From Bacteroides ilei (GTDB lineage Bacteria; Bacteroidota; Bacteroidia; Bacteroidales; Bacteroidaceae), in contig NZ_LT635801.1 of assembly GCF_900128495.1 (NCBI RefSeq), positions 3,434,946 to 3,498,945 of the forward strand: a stretch of 64,000 nucleotides of DNA, in the 5' to 3' direction. The notes under the pieces were generated by a model. It did no database searches. It saw only the letters and a program-made list of their open reading frames with translations, and had not been told where the DNA came from. This document shows positions 46,052 through 54,271 of this stretch, one piece after another (position 1 is the stretch's first letter; every line of letters starts with the position of its first letter). The position numbers and the translations under genes are program-made.

Positions 46052-47212
46052 CTAGATCAGTTCATCCGAAGTATAGCTTTTGGGAAGCTCACGGCAATTA
46101 TAGCAGGATGCCATGATTTCACCATAGGCGCCAGCCGAACGCAGTGCAATCAGATCTCCGCGCTTGGTCTTGTTCAGATCGATGGCCTTGCCGAATACAT
46201 CCGACGATTCACAGATCGGCCCCACTACATCATATGTTTCCGAAGGTTCTTCCGAGGTGATGTTTTCAATCTTGTGGTATGCCTGGTAGAGAGCCGGCCG
46301 GATCAGGTCGGTCATACCTGCATCAACGATTACGAATTGTTTGTTTGTACCCTGTTTTACATAGGTGACTTTGGTAATGAGACTGCCACACTGTCCAACT
46401 ACCGAACGTCCCAGTTCGAAATGTAATGTCTGTTGTGGACGCAGTTTCAGGTGCTTGTGATAAGTGGCGAAATATTCGGCGAAGTCAGGAATCGGGCGGC
46501 GGTTAGGATGAGCGTAGTCTATACCCAGACCCCCACCTACATTGATGTGTTCTACGATAATCTGTCGGGCATACAGCTTTTCCTGCAGTTCGTTTATACG
46601 GTTGCAAAGAGCTACGAAATCGCCCATGTCCAGAATCTGGGATCCGATGTGGAAATGCAGCCCTACAAATTTGACGTTTCCCATTTCCAATGCCAGGTCA
46701 ATGACATGATCCATATCTTCCATGCTGATACCGAATTTGTTCTCAGCCAATCCGGTTGTGATGTTTGCATGGGTGTGTGCCCCTACATTCGGATTGATGC
46801 GGAAGGCCACACGTGCAATCTTGCCTTTGGCTGCAGCCAGTTCGTTGATGACTTCCAATTCGGGGATAGATTCTACGTTGAAGCAGAATATGTCATAATC
46901 CAGTCCCAGATTGATTTCCTTGTCGGTCTTTCCTACACCGGCATAGACAATCTTGCTGGGAGGAAATCCGGCTTTTATGGCGGCTTTGATTTCGCCTCCG
47001 CTTACACAGTCCACGCCCAGTCCGCTTTCGCGTATGATGTTCAGTATTTTAGGATTGGCATTGGCTTTGACAGCGTAATGTACACAGAATTTGTTGTATT
47101 TGCCGCTTTCTGTACGGATAACGTTCAATGTATCACGCAGCAGGTTCGTATCGTAATAGTAGAACGGAGTTTCCAGCGTACGGAATTGATTAATAGGGAA
47201 TTTTCCTTTCAT
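46052..47212 (-). CDS. lysA: Diaminopimelate decarboxylase
   Basis: The 386-residue PLP enzyme makes lysine from meso-diaminopimelate. The PLP lysine is in HYAVKANANP; also present are VDCVSGGEIKAA, GLHFHIGSQI, GGGLGIDY and CESSDVFG, which supplies the active-site cysteine. The start MKGKFPINQF matches the family; the longer open frame starts 27 codons upstream in the structured lysC-lysA spacer and is unlikely. It is the second gene of a lysC-lysA pair. Confidence 0.95.
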   Translation of the reverse strand: MKGKFPINQFRTLETPFYYYDTNLLRDTLNVIRTESGKYNKFCVHYAVKANANPKILNIIRESGLGVDCVSGGEIKAAIKAGFPPSKIVYAGVGKTDKEINLGLDYDIFCFNVESIPELEVINELAAAKGKIARVAFRINPNVGAHTHANITTGLAENKFGISMEDMDHVIDLALEMGNVKFVGLHFHIGSQILDMGDFVALCNRINELQEKLYARQIIVEHINVGGGLGIDYAHPNRRPIPDFAEYFATYHKHLKLRPQQTLHFELGRSVVGQCGSLITKVTYVKQGTNKQFVIVDAGMTDLIRPALYQAYHKIENITSEEPSETYDVVGPICESSDVFGKAIDLNKTKRGDLIALRSAGAYGEIMASCYNCRELPKSYTSDELI

Positions 47213-47248
47213 AAAGTTGTTTTTTGTATTGATATGATATAAGAAGCT

Positions 47249-47325
47249 AAAGCGGATGACGCGACTCAAGGAATCGTACCATCCGCTTTGCAAAGTATCT
47301 TTTTCCCCAGCGGAATGTTATCCGC
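47249..47325 (-). promoter_or_regulatory. Two hairpins with interchangeable arms in the lysC-lysA spacer
   Basis: Read on the minus strand, GCGGA/TCCGC (47321-47325 and 47310-47314) forms a small hairpin, followed by AAAGCGGATG/CATCCGCTTT (47280-47289 and 47249-47258), a perfect 10-bp stem. The GCGGA and TCCGC arms of the two hairpins could also pair with each other. No U run follows, so it is not a plain terminator. It may set the ratio of lysC to lysA by processing or attenuation; this is inference. Confidence 0.45.
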
Positions 47326-47335
47326 CGTTGCTATA

Positions 47336-48655
47336 TTATTTATGGTTAAATAATGTATCGCTTAAAGATTGGAGCGCTTTCTTTTTGTCTGCTTCACGGA
47401 TCAGGAATGAGATATTGTAATTGCTGCCTCCGTATGAGATCATACGTACCGGAATATCACGCATGGCATCCAGCGCCTTAGCTTCGAATCCTACATTTTC
47501 CCATTCCAAATCACCTACAACACAAACGATACACATGTCGTGGTCTACCGTTACGGTTCCGTATTTTTTCAGATCGTTTACAATTTCGTTGAGGTGTTTT
47601 GTATTGTCTATCGACATCGATACGCCCACTTCCGAAGTGCAGACCATATCAATGGCGGTCTGGTAGCTTTCGAATATTTCGAATACTTTACGCAGGAATC
47701 CGTGTGCCAGCAACATACGGCTTGATTTGATCTTGATGGCTGTTATATTGTCCTTTGCGGCAACGGCTTTAATCTTGCCTTTTTCTGTTTCATTTGAAAT
47801 CAGTGTTCCGGGAGCAGTCGGTTCCATCGTATTGAGCAGACGTACCGGAATGTTTGCGTATTTGGCCGGCTGTACACAGGTAGGATGCAGGATTTTGGCG
47901 CCGAAGTAAGCCAGTTCTGCAGCTTCCTCGAAATGCAGGTGGCGTACCGGTGAAGTTTTTTCAACTATACGCGGATCGTTGTCATGCATACCGTCGATGT
48001 CTGTCCATATCTGGATTTCGGATGCATTTATCGCTGCACCTATCAAAGATGCGGTATAGTCACTTCCGCCACGTTGCAGGTTGTCGACTTCGCCGTAAGC
48101 GTTCCGGCAGATAAATCCTTGTGTAATATAAATTTCGTAATCAGGATTTGCTTCCAGCTGTGCCTGCAATTTTTCACGGATGTAGTTCAAGTCCGGTTCG
48201 CTGTTCTTGTCTGTACGCATGAATTCCAACGCAGGGATCAATACGGCTTTCACTCCTTGTTCCTGCAGGTAATTGGTAACCATGTTGGTTGAAATGATTT
48301 CACCCTGTGCCAGGATTACTTTTTCTTCGAACAGGGTAAATATATCTTTGGTATAGGAACGGATATAGTCGAACACTGATTTCACGAATTCCAGAGTCTT
48401 CTGTTTGTATTCTTCAGTAGAATAGAGTTCATCAATATGCTGCTTGTATTTAGCTTCCAGCTTATTGATGATGTCATTAGCACCTTCTGGATTTTTCTTG
48501 TACAGATAATCCGAAATTTCTACCAATGTATTGGTTGTCCCTGACATGGCAGACAGGACTACAATCTTCTGTTCGCCGTCAGTAATCAATTTGGCAACAT
48601 CTTTCATTCTCTGTGCCGAGCCTACCGATGTTCCTCCAAACTTTAAAACTTTCAT
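47336..48655 (-). CDS. lysC: Aspartate kinase (monofunctional)
   Basis: The 439-residue enzyme phosphorylates aspartate, the first step toward lysine, threonine, methionine and diaminopimelate. It begins MKVLKFGGTSVGSAQRM; other blocks are RGGSDYTASLIGAAI and WTDIDGMHDNDPRI. The last 140 residues are two ACT domains (including GVSMSIDNT), so feedback control by an amino acid is expected; lysine is likely given the neighbouring lysA. There is no homoserine dehydrogenase fusion. Confidence 0.96.
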   Translation of the reverse strand: MKVLKFGGTSVGSAQRMKDVAKLITDGEQKIVVLSAMSGTTNTLVEISDYLYKKNPEGANDIINKLEAKYKQHIDELYSTEEYKQKTLEFVKSVFDYIRSYTKDIFTLFEEKVILAQGEIISTNMVTNYLQEQGVKAVLIPALEFMRTDKNSEPDLNYIREKLQAQLEANPDYEIYITQGFICRNAYGEVDNLQRGGSDYTASLIGAAINASEIQIWTDIDGMHDNDPRIVEKTSPVRHLHFEEAAELAYFGAKILHPTCVQPAKYANIPVRLLNTMEPTAPGTLISNETEKGKIKAVAAKDNITAIKIKSSRMLLAHGFLRKVFEIFESYQTAIDMVCTSEVGVSMSIDNTKHLNEIVNDLKKYGTVTVDHDMCIVCVVGDLEWENVGFEAKALDAMRDIPVRMISYGGSNYNISFLIREADKKKALQSLSDTLFNHK

Positions 48656-48710
48656 TTCTGGTTTCGAATTTTAATTGTTCTAAAATATATTGTTTTCTTT
48701 ATTATTTGCG

Positions 48711-48718
48711 CAAAGATA
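48711..48718 (-). promoter_or_regulatory. -7 element of lysC-lysA
   Basis: Minus-strand TATCTTTG, perfect match, leader of about 50 nt. Confidence 0.65.
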
Positions 48719-48776
48719 CAAAGTTTTTTATCTACTTTTTAACTTTTAAAAGTAAAATCTCTGTCTTTTCGTTTTT

Positions 48777-49457
48777 TTAGTATTCTGTCGTTTCTGTCAG
48801 GTGGTGGTTTGCGCAACAGAATACTTTACCTGGATATTCTTTCAGCAGGTTGAGGTTATGGGTAGTCATGATGATGGCAGAACCTTGCCGGCAGATTTCC
48901 CGGAGCAGTTTGACGATGTTTTTTCCTGTTTCTACGTCCAGGTTTCCGGTAGGTTCGTCGGCCAGTATAATCTCGGGTCTATTCAGGATAGCCCGTGCGA
49001 TGACGATACGCTGTTGTTCTCCTCCTGAAAGTTCATTGGGCATTTTATAGCCTTTATTTTCCATACCTACCAGCTTCAGAACTTCTTCAATACGGTTTTC
49101 GATGTCGTTTTTCTGTTTCCATCCGGTGGCCTTCAGTACGAATTGCAGGTTGTCGTGCACGGTACGGTCGGTCAGAAGCTGGAAATCCTGGAATACGATA
49201 CCAAGTTTTCTTCTCAAGGCGGCGATATGTTTGCGCTTGATGGTACGCATGTTGTATCCCAACACGGTAGCTTCTCCTTCGGCTATTTCCAGTTCTCCGT
49301 ATATGGTTTTCAGGAATGTTGATTTTCCGCTTCCCACTTTGCCGATCAGATAGACAAATTCTCCCTTTTCCAACTTGAAGTCCACACCTTGAAGGACAGT
49401 CAGTTCCTGCTGGTTGATCGTCACTCCTTTATATAAGATAAGAGGTAGTTCTGTCAT
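48777..49457 (-). CDS. ftsE: FtsE-like ABC ATPase
   Basis: The 226-residue ATPase has Walker A GKVGSGKST, signature LSGGEQQR, Walker B IILADEPTG and the switch histidine in TTHN. The start LILYKGVTINQQELTVLQGVDF and the length match FtsE, which works with the permease FtsX to control peptidoglycan hydrolysis at the septum. FtsX is not adjacent. The gene lies 12 bp after hisIE, so it is transcribed as the last gene of a histidine operon. A LolD- or MacB-like assignment is possible but less likely. Confidence 0.82.
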   Translation of the reverse strand: MTELPLILYKGVTINQQELTVLQGVDFKLEKGEFVYLIGKVGSGKSTFLKTIYGELEIAEGEATVLGYNMRTIKRKHIAALRRKLGIVFQDFQLLTDRTVHDNLQFVLKATGWKQKNDIENRIEEVLKLVGMENKGYKMPNELSGGEQQRIVIARAILNRPEIILADEPTGNLDVETGKNIVKLLREICRQGSAIIMTTHNLNLLKEYPGKVFCCANHHLTETTEY

Positions 49458-49469
49458 GCCGGTAATGGT

Positions 49470-50081
49470 TTAATGTTTTTTCCAGGTGTCACTGTGACGT
49501 TCTTTCAGTTCTCTTGCCAGATCTTCTATGCGATAACCTTTCGATGTCAACAGCACTATCAGGTGGTAAAGCAAGTCGGCTCCTTCATAGATAAGACGTT
49601 CATCGGTTCCGTTGCAGGCCTCGATGACTGTTTCTACGGCTTCTTCACCTACTTTCTGTGCCATCTTGTTCACACCCGACTTGAACAGGCTGGTGGTGTA
49701 TGACTTTTCCGGCATTTCCTGGTGACGCTTGTCGATAAAGTCTTGCAGTTCTTTCAGAAACATAATATCCTGTTCGTTCTTTTCTCCCCAGCAGGTATCT
49801 GTGCCAGTGTGACATACTGGTCCGTCGGGATGTACTTTGATCAGCAGAGTGTCATTGTCGCAATCATTTTGGATGGAAACTACATGCAGAAAGTTTCCAC
49901 TCTGTTCGCCTTTAGTCCACAGACGTTGTTTGGTACGACTGTAGAAGGTGACCTTTTGAGTTTCCACTGTCTTTTCATACGCTTCCTTATTCATGAATCC
50001 TAACATCAATACCTTTTGTGTATAGCTATCTTGGATGATGGCCGGAACAAGTCCGTTCATTTTGTCAAAATCTATTTCCAT
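49470..50081 (-). CDS. hisIE: Bifunctional phosphoribosyl-AMP cyclohydrolase / phosphoribosyl-ATP pyrophosphatase
   Basis: The 203-residue fusion carries the HisI cyclohydrolase in residues about 1-110 (VLMLGFMNKEAY, SRTKQRLWTKGEQSGNFLHV, CDNDTLLIKVHPDGPVCHTG with zinc cysteines) and the HisE pyrophosphatase in about 115-203 (YTTSLFKSGVNKMAQKVGEEAVE). It does the second and third steps of histidine synthesis. hisF precedes it by 31 bp and ftsE follows by 12 bp. Confidence 0.97.
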   Translation of the reverse strand: MEIDFDKMNGLVPAIIQDSYTQKVLMLGFMNKEAYEKTVETQKVTFYSRTKQRLWTKGEQSGNFLHVVSIQNDCDNDTLLIKVHPDGPVCHTGTDTCWGEKNEQDIMFLKELQDFIDKRHQEMPEKSYTTSLFKSGVNKMAQKVGEEAVETVIEACNGTDERLIYEGADLLYHLIVLLTSKGYRIEDLARELKERHSDTWKKH

Positions 50082-50112
50082 TGTATATTGTTTAATTGTT
50101 CTGTTATCACGT

Positions 50113-50868
50113 TTAAATTCTTACATTAATGCCTTCTGCACGAAGATACGACTTTAAATCGGGAATCTGTATTTCACCGAAATGAAAAACACTGGCAGCC
50201 AGTGCGGCGTCGGCTTTTCCGTAAATAAATGTATCCTTGAAGTGCTCTTTCTTTCCGGCGCCGCCTGATGCGATAACCGGGATAGAGAGTGTATTGCTGA
50301 GAGTGGCCAGTGCTTCATTGGCATATCCGTTTTTCACTCCGTCATGGTCCATGCTGGTGAACAGGATTTCTCCGGCACCGCGTTCGTTGGCTTCTTTTGC
50401 CCAGTCGAACAGGTAACGGTCGGTTTCCACACGTCCGCCGTTCAGATAGCACTTCCATCCATTTTCCGTTTGGCGGGCATCGATGGCCACTACGCATACT
50501 TGCGAGCCGAAATGACCCGCTATTTCATCAATCAGTTTCGGATTTCTGATGGCTGATGAATTGATTGACACTTTGTCGGCTCCGGCGCTTAGCAGACGGT
50601 CCACATCACTTAATTCATGGATCCCTCCACCAACCGTGAACGGAATACTGATATGGGCGGCTATGCGCTTTACCAGATCGGTAAAGGTCTTTCGGCCTTC
50701 AAAACTGGCGGTTATGTCAAGGTATACCAGTTCGTCGGCACCCTGGTCACTGTAAGCCTTGCCCAGTTCGACGGGATCGCCCGCTTCACGGAGGTTGACA
50801 AAATTTGTCCCTTTAACGGTTTGTCCGTTTTTGATGTCAAGACAGGGTATAATTCGTTTTGCTAGCAT
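50113..50868 (-). CDS. hisF: Imidazole glycerol phosphate synthase cyclase subunit
   Basis: The 251-residue TIM barrel has catalytic Asp11 ([12 protein letters not shown]) and the second aspartate in VAIDARQ, with phosphate sites GGGIHEL and [11 protein letters not shown]. It uses ammonia from HisH to close the imidazole ring. It lies between hisA and hisIE. Confidence 0.97.
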   Translation of the reverse strand: MLAKRIIPCLDIKNGQTVKGTNFVNLREAGDPVELGKAYSDQGADELVYLDITASFEGRKTFTDLVKRIAAHISIPFTVGGGIHELSDVDRLLSAGADKVSINSSAIRNPKLIDEIAGHFGSQVCVVAIDARQTENGWKCYLNGGRVETDRYLFDWAKEANERGAGEILFTSMDHDGVKNGYANEALATLSNTLSIPVIASGGAGKKEHFKDTFIYGKADAALAASVFHFGEIQIPDLKSYLRAEGINVRI

Positions 50869-50880
50869 AATCTTTCATGT

Positions 50881-51606
50881 TTAGAGATAGCAGACCAGAT
50901 CCTTGAGTGAGATTCTGCCTTCATATAAAGCCTTTCCGAACACTACGGCCGGGATTCCTGCTTCGTCCAGCTTCCGGATATCGTCCAGACTGCTTACTCC
51001 ACCGCTTGCTATCAGATGCAGGTCGGGAAATTCCGTAATGATATCCTTATAAAGTGGAATGGAAGGACCTTCCAGCATACCGTCACAACTGATATCGGTA
51101 CAAAGAACTTTGGTAACACCTTTTTCTGTATAGCTTTTTAGAAATGGCATCAGTTCCATCGGACTTTCTTCTTTCCAGCCATTTACCGCTATCCTGTTGT
51201 CTTTGACATCGGCTCCCAATATGATTTTTTCACTGCCGTATCGGGTAAGCCAGGAGTTGAACAATTCCGGATCCTTTACTGCTACACTTCCGATGGTAGC
51301 CATCTGGGCCCCGTTTTCGAAGGCGATGACCAGGTCTTCATCACTTTTTATACCTCCACCGAAATCAATAATCAGTGAAGTGTGTCCGGCTATCTGGTCG
51401 AGTATCTTATAGTTGATGATATGATGTGAAGCGGCTCCGTCCAAGTCGACAATGTGCAGACGGCGTATGCCATGAGCCTCAAAATCCTTAGCTACTTCTA
51501 CCGGATTTTCATTATATACTTTTTTTGACCCGTAATCGCCTTGTGACAGGCGTACGCATTTACCGTCGATGATGTCGATGGCCGGAATAAGTTCAATCAT
51601 ATTCAA
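50881..51606 (-). CDS. hisA: Phosphoribosylformimino-5-aminoimidazole carboxamide ribotide isomerase
   Basis: The 241-residue TIM barrel carries the proton donor/acceptor aspartates in [19 protein letters not shown] and [15 protein letters not shown], with [13 protein letters not shown] and [11 protein letters not shown] for phosphate binding. Two starts, Met1 and Met3, are possible. It lies 12 bp before hisF and 22 bp after hisH. Confidence 0.97.
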   Translation of the reverse strand: MNMIELIPAIDIIDGKCVRLSQGDYGSKKVYNENPVEVAKDFEAHGIRRLHIVDLDGAASHHIINYKILDQIAGHTSLIIDFGGGIKSDEDLVIAFENGAQMATIGSVAVKDPELFNSWLTRYGSEKIILGADVKDNRIAVNGWKEESPMELMPFLKSYTEKGVTKVLCTDISCDGMLEGPSIPLYKDIITEFPDLHLIASGGVSSLDDIRKLDEAGIPAVVFGKALYEGRISLKDLVCYL

Positions 51607-51628
51607 TCGTATTAACTAATTATTTTAT

Positions 51629-52219
51629 TTATAGTTCCAGAAAGTTGGTCAGTATCTTTTCGCCTGTTTTCCCGCTCTTTTCAGGATGGAACTGGGTGGC
51701 GTAGAAATTATCCTTGTGCAGCGCAGAGCTGTAAGGAAGTATATAGTCGGTCTGTGCAGCGGTAAATTCGTTCAGAGGTACATAATAGCTATGTACGAAA
51801 TATACGAACTCTTCCTTGTCGAAACCTTTGAATAGTCCGCTGTTGGTTTGGTCAATTGTATTCCACCCCATGTGCGGTACTTTGTCTTCGTGGCGTTGCG
51901 GGCGGAAGCGTTTCACATCTGTGTCGAATATACCTAGGCAGTCTACATTGCCTTCTTCCGAATGTCTGCACATCAGCTGCATCCCTAGGCAAATGCCTAG
52001 TACAGGTTGTTTCAACTCTTTTATCAATGTGTCCAAATTGTTGGCGTGCAGGTATTCCATGGTGTTTTTGGCTTCACCTACACCGGGAAATATTACCTTG
52101 TCGGCTTTCTGCAATGTTTCCCGGTCGGCAGTGATTACCGGTTCCACCCCTAAACGGCGGAGAGCGTAATCGACCGAAAAGATATTGCCTGCATTGTATT
52201 TTATGATGGCTACCTTCAT
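51629..52219 (-). CDS. hisH: Imidazole glycerol phosphate synthase glutaminase subunit
   Basis: The 196-residue class I glutaminase has nucleophile Cys77 (LGICLGMQLM) and the His/Glu pair in ATQFHPEKSG. It delivers ammonia to HisF. It is the first gene of the cluster hisH-hisA-hisF-hisIE-ftsE; the earlier and later his genes (hisG, hisD, hisC, hisB) are not adjacent. Confidence 0.97.
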   Translation of the reverse strand: MKVAIIKYNAGNIFSVDYALRRLGVEPVITADRETLQKADKVIFPGVGEAKNTMEYLHANNLDTLIKELKQPVLGICLGMQLMCRHSEEGNVDCLGIFDTDVKRFRPQRHEDKVPHMGWNTIDQTNSGLFKGFDKEEFVYFVHSYYVPLNEFTAAQTDYILPYSSALHKDNFYATQFHPEKSGKTGEKILTNFLEL

Positions 52220-52245
52220 TCTTTTTTGTTTGTTTCTTGGAAATG

Positions 52246-52253
52246 CAAAAATA
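52246..52253 (-). promoter_or_regulatory. -7 element of the his operon
   Basis: Minus-strand TATTTTTG, perfect match, leader of about 22 nt. No good -33 is visible. Confidence 0.5.
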
Positions 52254-52399
52254 ACTAATTATTGTTTACTTGCTAGTATTTATAACAGAAAGTTATTCTT
52301 TTACTTGAAGCTCTGACAAGTTATTGGTTTTTTATGCACTTTGAATTGAATGTTTCGGATCAATAAGAAGAAAGCGGAAAGAAAATTTTCAATCAGCTA

Positions 52400-52429
52400 T
52401 TGCAGGTTAAAAAAAATGTTGTACCTTTG
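52400..52429 (+). promoter_or_regulatory. Promoter of the tRNA operon
   Basis: TTG at 52400-52402 and TACCTTTG at 52422-52429 are 19 bp apart, an ideal match, about 43 bp before the first tRNA. Confidence 0.8.
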
Positions 52430-52472
52430 CATCCGCAATCGGGAAAGATTGCAAGTGAAACCAAAACATATT

Positions 52473-52546
52473 GGTGCGTTAGTTCAGTTGGTTAGAATAC
52501 ATGCCTGTCACGCATGGGGTCACGGGTTCGAGTCCCGTACGCACCG
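52473..52546 (+). tRNA. tRNA-Asp (anticodon GUC)
   Basis: A 74-base cloverleaf: acceptor GGTGCGT/ACGCACC, D arm with GTTCAGTTGGTTAGAAT, anticodon stem CATGC/GCATG with loop CTGTCAC, and T arm ACGGG TTCGAGT CCCGT. The discriminator is G. CCA is not encoded. Confidence 0.97.
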
Positions 52547-52554
52547 CTGAGGAT

Positions 52555-52628
<74 letters not shown>

Positions 52629-52634
52629 CATGAT

Positions 52635-52680
52635 ATAAGGAAGTTCCAAGCTTGAATAAGTGGGGACTTCCTTATTTTTT
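52635..52680 (+). terminator. tRNA operon terminator
   Basis: ATAAGGAAGT and ACTTCCTTAT form a 10-bp perfect stem, followed by TTTTTT. It can also serve nhaC, which ends at 52718 on the other strand. Confidence 0.88.
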
Positions 52681-52717
52681 AGCCCTTTTCTTTGTGTACC
52701 TTTTATTAAAGGTATTT

Positions 52718-54022
52718 TCACGAATATCTTTTCGGATACCGGAATAATATACTTAGAATCGATACAATGCCTAGTACCATAGGGTAATAGAGGTATCCGA
52801 TGATGCTGAGCGGTGACAGGTGGGTGAGTTCTGCGGCTATCAGCATCTGTGCACCGTAAGGGATAATTCCTTGTATGACACATGAGAAAGTATCTAATAT
52901 ACTGGCGCTTTTCCTTTTATCTATTCTATATTTTTCAGCGATGTTGTTGGCTAACGGGCCTACGGTTATGATGGCAATGGTATTATTTGCCGTACAGAAG
53001 TTGGCCAGACTTACCAGAGCGGCTATACTGAATTCTGCTCCACGTTTGTTTTTTACATGTCGTGTCAGTTTGCGTATGATATAGTCAATTCCTCCGTTGA
53101 AGCGGATCAGTTCCAGCATGCCTCCAGCCATCAAGGTAATGATGATGAGTTCCCCCATACCCGTCATGCCTTCTCCCATGGCATTGAACCATCCGAAGAT
53201 ATCGAAACTGCCGTATATTATTCCGATAATTCCGCTGGAAATAATACCTAACAGCAATACCAGGGTTACATTCATGCCGGCAACGGCTGTTCCTAATACG
53301 ATAATGTAGGGGATAACCTTGATCCATTCAATGTTCTGTACCGCAGCTGTGGTTTCAATCTGCATGCCATAAATGATATAGTATCCGAAAACCAGCAAAG
53401 CGGCAGGAAGGGCTATCATAAAGTTGACTCTGAATTTGTCGCGCATCACACAGTTCTGTGTACGCGTAGCGGCTATGGTTGTATCGGATATAAAGGAGAG
53501 GTTGTCTCCAAAGAAAGCGCCTCCTATTACCAGGGCTGTCATGAAGGGGAGATCTACCCCTGTTTTCATCGCGATGCCTGCAGCTACCGGAGTGAGGGCC
53601 ACGATGGTGCCGACCGATGTCCCTATTGATAATGATATGAAGCATGAAGCCAGGAAAATGCCGGCCAGCAGCAAATTGTCGGGCAGTAGGGTCAGTGTAA
53701 GGTTGACTGTGGCATCAATGGCTCCCATGGCCTTAGCCGATTGTGCAAAAGCACCTGCCAGGATGAATATCCAGATCATGATCATGATATTTTTGTTGGC
53801 AGCCCCTGATGAATATTGGAAAATGCGGTCGTTGAGGCTGAGTCCTTTGGTGGTAGCCACAGCATAGACCGATGCCACAAGAAATGCTATTGTAATGGGT
53901 ACCTTATAGAAATCATTGACTATAAGTGATGTTATCAGGTATAGGCAGAGGAATACTACAAGCGGTGTCAGTGCCCATCCGTTAGGTTTGTTTGTTATCG
54001 TTGTGAGTTTGTTCGAATTCAT
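52718..54022 (-). CDS. NhaC-type Na+/H+ antiporter
   Basis: The 434-residue protein has about eleven membrane helices and the NhaC-family signatures SIGTSVGTIVALTPVAAGIAMKTG and GGAFFGDNLSFISDTTIAAT, where acidic residues lie in the middle of membrane segments. It would exchange sodium for protons (or related amine/organic acid substrates in some relatives). The start MNSNKLTTITN is set by the -7 box at 54086-54093; the open frame extends 31 codons further upstream but that DNA includes the promoter. Confidence 0.9.
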   Translation of the reverse strand: MNSNKLTTITNKPNGWALTPLVVFLCLYLITSLIVNDFYKVPITIAFLVASVYAVATTKGLSLNDRIFQYSSGAANKNIMIMIWIFILAGAFAQSAKAMGAIDATVNLTLTLLPDNLLLAGIFLASCFISLSIGTSVGTIVALTPVAAGIAMKTGVDLPFMTALVIGGAFFGDNLSFISDTTIAATRTQNCVMRDKFRVNFMIALPAALLVFGYYIIYGMQIETTAAVQNIEWIKVIPYIIVLGTAVAGMNVTLVLLLGIISSGIIGIIYGSFDIFGWFNAMGEGMTGMGELIIITLMAGGMLELIRFNGGIDYIIRKLTRHVKNKRGAEFSIAALVSLANFCTANNTIAIITVGPLANNIAEKYRIDKRKSASILDTFSCVIQGIIPYGAQMLIAAELTHLSPLSIIGYLYYPMVLGIVSILSILFRYPKRYS

Positions 54023-54085
54023 TCTTGAAGTTCTTTTGTTTGTTTTGCAGTGGGTTTGGCTTGTGGCCTGTAAGATAAACAGTTG

Positions 54086-54093
54086 CAAAGATA
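54086..54093 (-). promoter_or_regulatory. -7 element of nhaC
   Basis: Minus-strand TATCTTTG, perfect match, leader of about 58 nt. Confidence 0.65.
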
Positions 54094-54172
54094 GCGTTTT
54101 ATACACAGACATCAAGGGGGAATGTCCTTTAAAATGAAGAAGTGGAATGATGCTTTCAAGGGAAAATTGAAA

Positions 54173-54227
54173 GGGTATAGACTCCGAGGAAATGCCGGTT
54201 ATGGCTTTGGTAGTCTATACCCTTTTT
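54173..54227. terminator. Terminator after uxaA
   Basis: GGGTATAGACT and AGTCTATACCC form an 11-bp perfect stem. On the minus strand it is followed by TTTCAATTTTC. It separates uxaA from the nhaC promoter. Confidence 0.8.
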
Positions 54228-54271
54228 GTAATGTGTTATGATAGAAAAGGATAATTTTTTCTAGAATCGGA

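Noticed and set aside
47213..47335. Lysine riboswitch between lysC and lysA
   Set aside because: The spacer is too short and lacks the conserved L-box core; it also lies after lysC rather than before it.
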